51,346 nt of DNA. Source: Oscillospiraceae bacterium. GTDB taxonomy: Bacteria > Bacillota > Clostridia > Oscillospirales > Oscillospiraceae. How positions within the stretch are numbered: the first letter of the stretch is position 1; each line of letters opens with the position of its first letter. The notes below the pieces were generated by a model. That model did not search any database, was not told the DNA's origin, and was given only the letters and a program-made list of their open reading frames with translations. Location of the stretch: assembly GCA_015067995.1 (NCBI GenBank), contig SVLJ01000018.1, forward strand, positions 1-51,346, written 5' to 3'. Below are positions 49,421 through 51,346 of the stretch, in pieces. A program made the position numbers and the translations under genes.

Positions 49421-50800
49421 ATGGAAAAGAAGGAAGCGGCGGGTGCGCCGCAGGAAAACAAGATGGGCGTCATGCCTGTCGGCAAACTGCTTTTGAATAT
49501 GTCCCTGCCTATGATGGCGTCCATGCTGGTGCAGGCTCTTTACAACGTGGTGGACAGTGTTTTTGTCTCCCGTGTGTCTGAGAACGCTTTTACGGCGGTG
49601 TCTCTGGCATTCCCCATCCAGACGCTGATGATCGCCCTGTGCGCCGGTACGGCGGTGGGTATCAACGCCTTGCTGTCCCGTTCTCTGGGTGAAAAGAATC
49701 TGGAAAGAGCCCGCTCCGCGGCTCTCAACGGCGTCTTCCTGGCGGCGATGGGCTTTGTGGCCTTTTTCCTCATCGGCGTATTCGTGGCACCGGTATTCTT
49801 CCGGGCACAGACGGACGTGGCGGAGATCGTGGAGGGCGGCATCGCCTATCTTCGGGTGTGCTGCTGTGCCTCCTTCGGCCTGTTTTTTGGCCTGACCTTT
49901 GACCGCCTGCTCCAGTCCACGGGCCGGACGCTGCTGACCATGTACACCCAGCTGCTGGGCGCGGTGCTGAACATCGTTCTGGACCCTATCATGATCTTCG
50001 GCCTTTTCGGATTCCCCGCCTTGGGTGTGGCCGGCGCGGCGGTGGCCACCGTCGTCGGTCAGATCTGCGGTATGCTGCTGTCCTTCTGGTTCTGCCGCAC
50101 AAAAAACCCGGAGGTACCTCTGAATTTCCGCGGTTTCCGCCCGGAGAAGGCTGTCATCGCCGAGATCTATCGGGTGGGCGTGCCCTCCATCGTCATGCAG
50201 TCCATCGGTTCTGTGATGACCTTCGGCTTCAACCAGATCCTCATCGGCTTTTCCACCACGGCGGCGGCCGTGTTCGGCGCGTACTTCAAGCTCCAGAGCT
50301 TTATTTTCATGCCGGTGTTTGGCCTGAACAACGGCCTTGTGCCCATCATCGCCTATAACTACGGCGCCCGCCGTGCCGACCGCATCAAGGAGGCGCTGTG
50401 CCGCGCCATCCTGTACGCCATGTGCATCATGGCGGTGGGTGTGATGCTGTTCCAGCTTGTGCCCGGTACATTGCTGCAGCTTTTTGACCCCTCTGCCGAT
50501 ATGCTGGCATTGGGCATCCCCGCCCTGCGGATCATCAGCATCAGCTTTGTTCCCGCTGCCTTCTGCATCGTCTGCGGCTCCATGTTCCAGGCGCTGGGCA
50601 GCGCTGTGTACAGCATGATCAACTCCGTCACCCGTCAGCTGGTGGTGCTGCTGCCGGTGGCATGGCTGCTGAGCCGTACCGGCGTGCTGGATCTGGTGTG
50701 GCTGTCCTTCCCCATTGCGGAGGTGGCCTCGGTGGTGCTGTCCATCGTGTTCCTGCGCCGCATTCTGAAAAAGAAGATCAATCCCCTGACAGAGGAATAA
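49421..50800 (+). CDS. MATE family efflux transporter
   Basis: A 459-residue membrane protein with twelve helices in two pseudo-symmetric halves, exporting cationic drugs or metabolites by sodium or proton antiport. Typical motifs are LPMMASMLVQALYNVVDSVFVSR in helix 1 (core residues 29-50), AGTAVGINALLSRSLGEKN (about 72-92) and, in the second half, FGLNNGLVPIIAYNYGARR (about 300-318). The length fits the DinF/NorM-like clostridial group. Substrate cannot be predicted. The ATG has AGGAGG eight bases upstream. A strong terminator follows. Confidence 0.93.
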   Translation: MEKKEAAGAPQENKMGVMPVGKLLLNMSLPMMASMLVQALYNVVDSVFVSRVSENAFTAVSLAFPIQTLMIALCAGTAVGINALLSRSLGEKNLERARSAALNGVFLAAMGFVAFFLIGVFVAPVFFRAQTDVAEIVEGGIAYLRVCCCASFGLFFGLTFDRLLQSTGRTLLTMYTQLLGAVLNIVLDPIMIFGLFGFPALGVAGAAVATVVGQICGMLLSFWFCRTKNPEVPLNFRGFRPEKAVIAEIYRVGVPSIVMQSIGSVMTFGFNQILIGFSTTAAAVFGAYFKLQSFIFMPVFGLNNGLVPIIAYNYGARRADRIKEALCRAILYAMCIMAVGVMLFQLVPGTLLQLFDPSADMLALGIPALRIISISFVPAAFCIVCGSMFQALGSAVYSMINSVTRQLVVLLPVAWLLSRTGVLDLVWLSFPIAEVASVVLSIVFLRRILKKKINPLTEE

Positions 50801-50803
50801 GCA

Positions 50804-50845
50804 AAAACGCATCCGACGATCAACCGTTCGTCGGATGCGTTTTTT
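50804..50845. terminator. Bidirectional terminator after the MATE gene
   Basis: A perfect 16-bp stem (50804-50819 with 50828-50843) with T-runs on both strands, between convergent genes. Confidence 0.92.
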
Positions 50846-50850
50846 GTGTA

Positions 50851-51346
50851 TCACAGCACCAGTCCCTGTGTGCCGTTTTCCGCCAGAACCTCCCGAAGAG
50901 TCTCCAGAAAGCAGTGGATGTTGACTGTTTCTGCGTTGCCCCGGTTGCGGAGGATGTATACTGTCCGATCAGGGATGGGAAAGGAGGGCCTGCACTGGCG
51001 GATGCCCGGCATATCGGCCAGACTGTCCGCCACACTTTGCGGTACAATGGCCCACTTGTTGGGCCGTGCAACAAAGAAGGGGATCTGTCCCATCAGCTCC
51101 AGACACAGATAGGAGGGAGGATCCGCACCGAAGGTGGACTGATGCCAATACTCATTCTCGGCGCACCACATCACATAGACCTCTTCCTCCGGCGGCAGCT
51201 GCTCCAGCGTTACCGTGTCCGGATAGGGAGAATCCGCTGCGCAGATGATCGTCATGGGGTCTGCCAGAAACCGGGTGGCCACGATCTCGTCGGTCTGTAC
51301 CTTGGCGGTGGTGAAGGCGATGTCTGTCTTCCCCAGCGCGATGCTG
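50851..51346 (-). CDS. LysR family regulator, C-terminal part (cut by window edge)
   Basis: The minus-strand frame runs open through the right edge of the window, so only the last ~165 residues are present. The sequence LGKTDIAFTTAKVQTDEIVATRFLADP, then IICAADSPYP near the edge is the start of the second effector-binding lobe of a LysR-type regulator. VARPNKWAIVPQSVADSL is the corresponding late segment. An in-frame GTG at 51282 is internal, not a start. The DNA-binding domain lies outside the window. The target is unknown. Confidence 0.8.
   Translation of the reverse strand, partial: SIALGKTDIAFTTAKVQTDEIVATRFLADPMTIICAADSPYPDTVTLEQLPPEEEVYVMWCAENEYWHQSTFGADPPSYLCLELMGQIPFFVARPNKWAIVPQSVADSLADMPGIRQCRPSFPIPDRTVYILRNRGNAETVNIHCFLETLREVLAENGTQGLVL

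Overview
The window looks like a chromosomal segment of a strictly anaerobic, low-oxygen-tolerance Clostridia member, most likely an Oscillospiraceae-type gut Firmicute. The reasons are the strong AGGAGG-type ribosome binding sites, a fairly high GC content, GTG/TTG starts, class III glutamine synthetase, a family II pyrophosphatase with CBS domains, a PerR-rubrerythrin pair and a type II dehydroquinase. This placement is inference from gene content; no rRNA, tRNA, CRISPR array or intact transposase gene was seen. Coding density is high, and most convergent gene pairs are separated by long, near-perfect palindromic terminators.

Layout. 1-6.2 kb: purine permease, fumarylacetoacetate-hydrolase family enzyme, isoprenylcysteine-methyltransferase-like membrane protein, Xaa-Pro peptidase and CBS-pyrophosphatase. 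6.2-9.6 kb: a three-gene operon (VTC-domain polyphosphate polymerase-like, DUF4956 membrane protein, Cthe_2159-type beta-helix lipoprotein) that looks like a poorly understood surface/polyphosphate system. 9.7-12.2 kb: YbjN-like protein, then a YtrA-type GntR regulator with an ABC-2 exporter. 12.3-16.3 kb: LysR regulator divergent from an orphan oligopeptide-binding lipoprotein and a cytoplasmic class A beta-lactamase-like hydrolase. 16.3-19.6 kb: HtpG, a zinc-ribbon membrane protein, uridine phosphorylase.

19.6-22.4 kb is a methionine operon (hotdog thioesterase, O-acetylhomoserine sulfhydrylase, MetA with the acetyl-CoA type Glu111). 22.5-28.3 kb carries an iron-sulfur protein, an SdpI-like protein, a metal-resistance operon (dual-site ArsR/SmtB sensor plus a P-type ATPase whose N-terminus is five His/Cys-rich repeats), an array of hairpins that may be a transposon relic, a repeat-rich lipoprotein, and PerR with rubrerythrin.

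28.3-36.7 kb is the most striking region: one minus-strand operon with every step from PEP plus erythrose-4-phosphate to chorismate and on to phenylalanine and tyrosine (aroF-tyrA-aroB-aroA-aroC-pheA-aroE/aroK fusion-aroQ). In front of it is an unannotated 32-residue leader peptide with 5 Tyr and 3 Phe codons, then an intrinsic terminator whose 5' arm can pair perfectly over 11 nt with the leader coding region. This is a textbook ribosome-mediated attenuator. The remainder holds a zinc phospholipase C-like protein, LrgAB, glutamine synthetase III, DUF1846 plus an acyltransferase, homoserine kinase, Tex, an M20 amidohydrolase, release factor 2 (without the usual programmed frameshift), a MATE transporter and a truncated LysR gene at the right edge.
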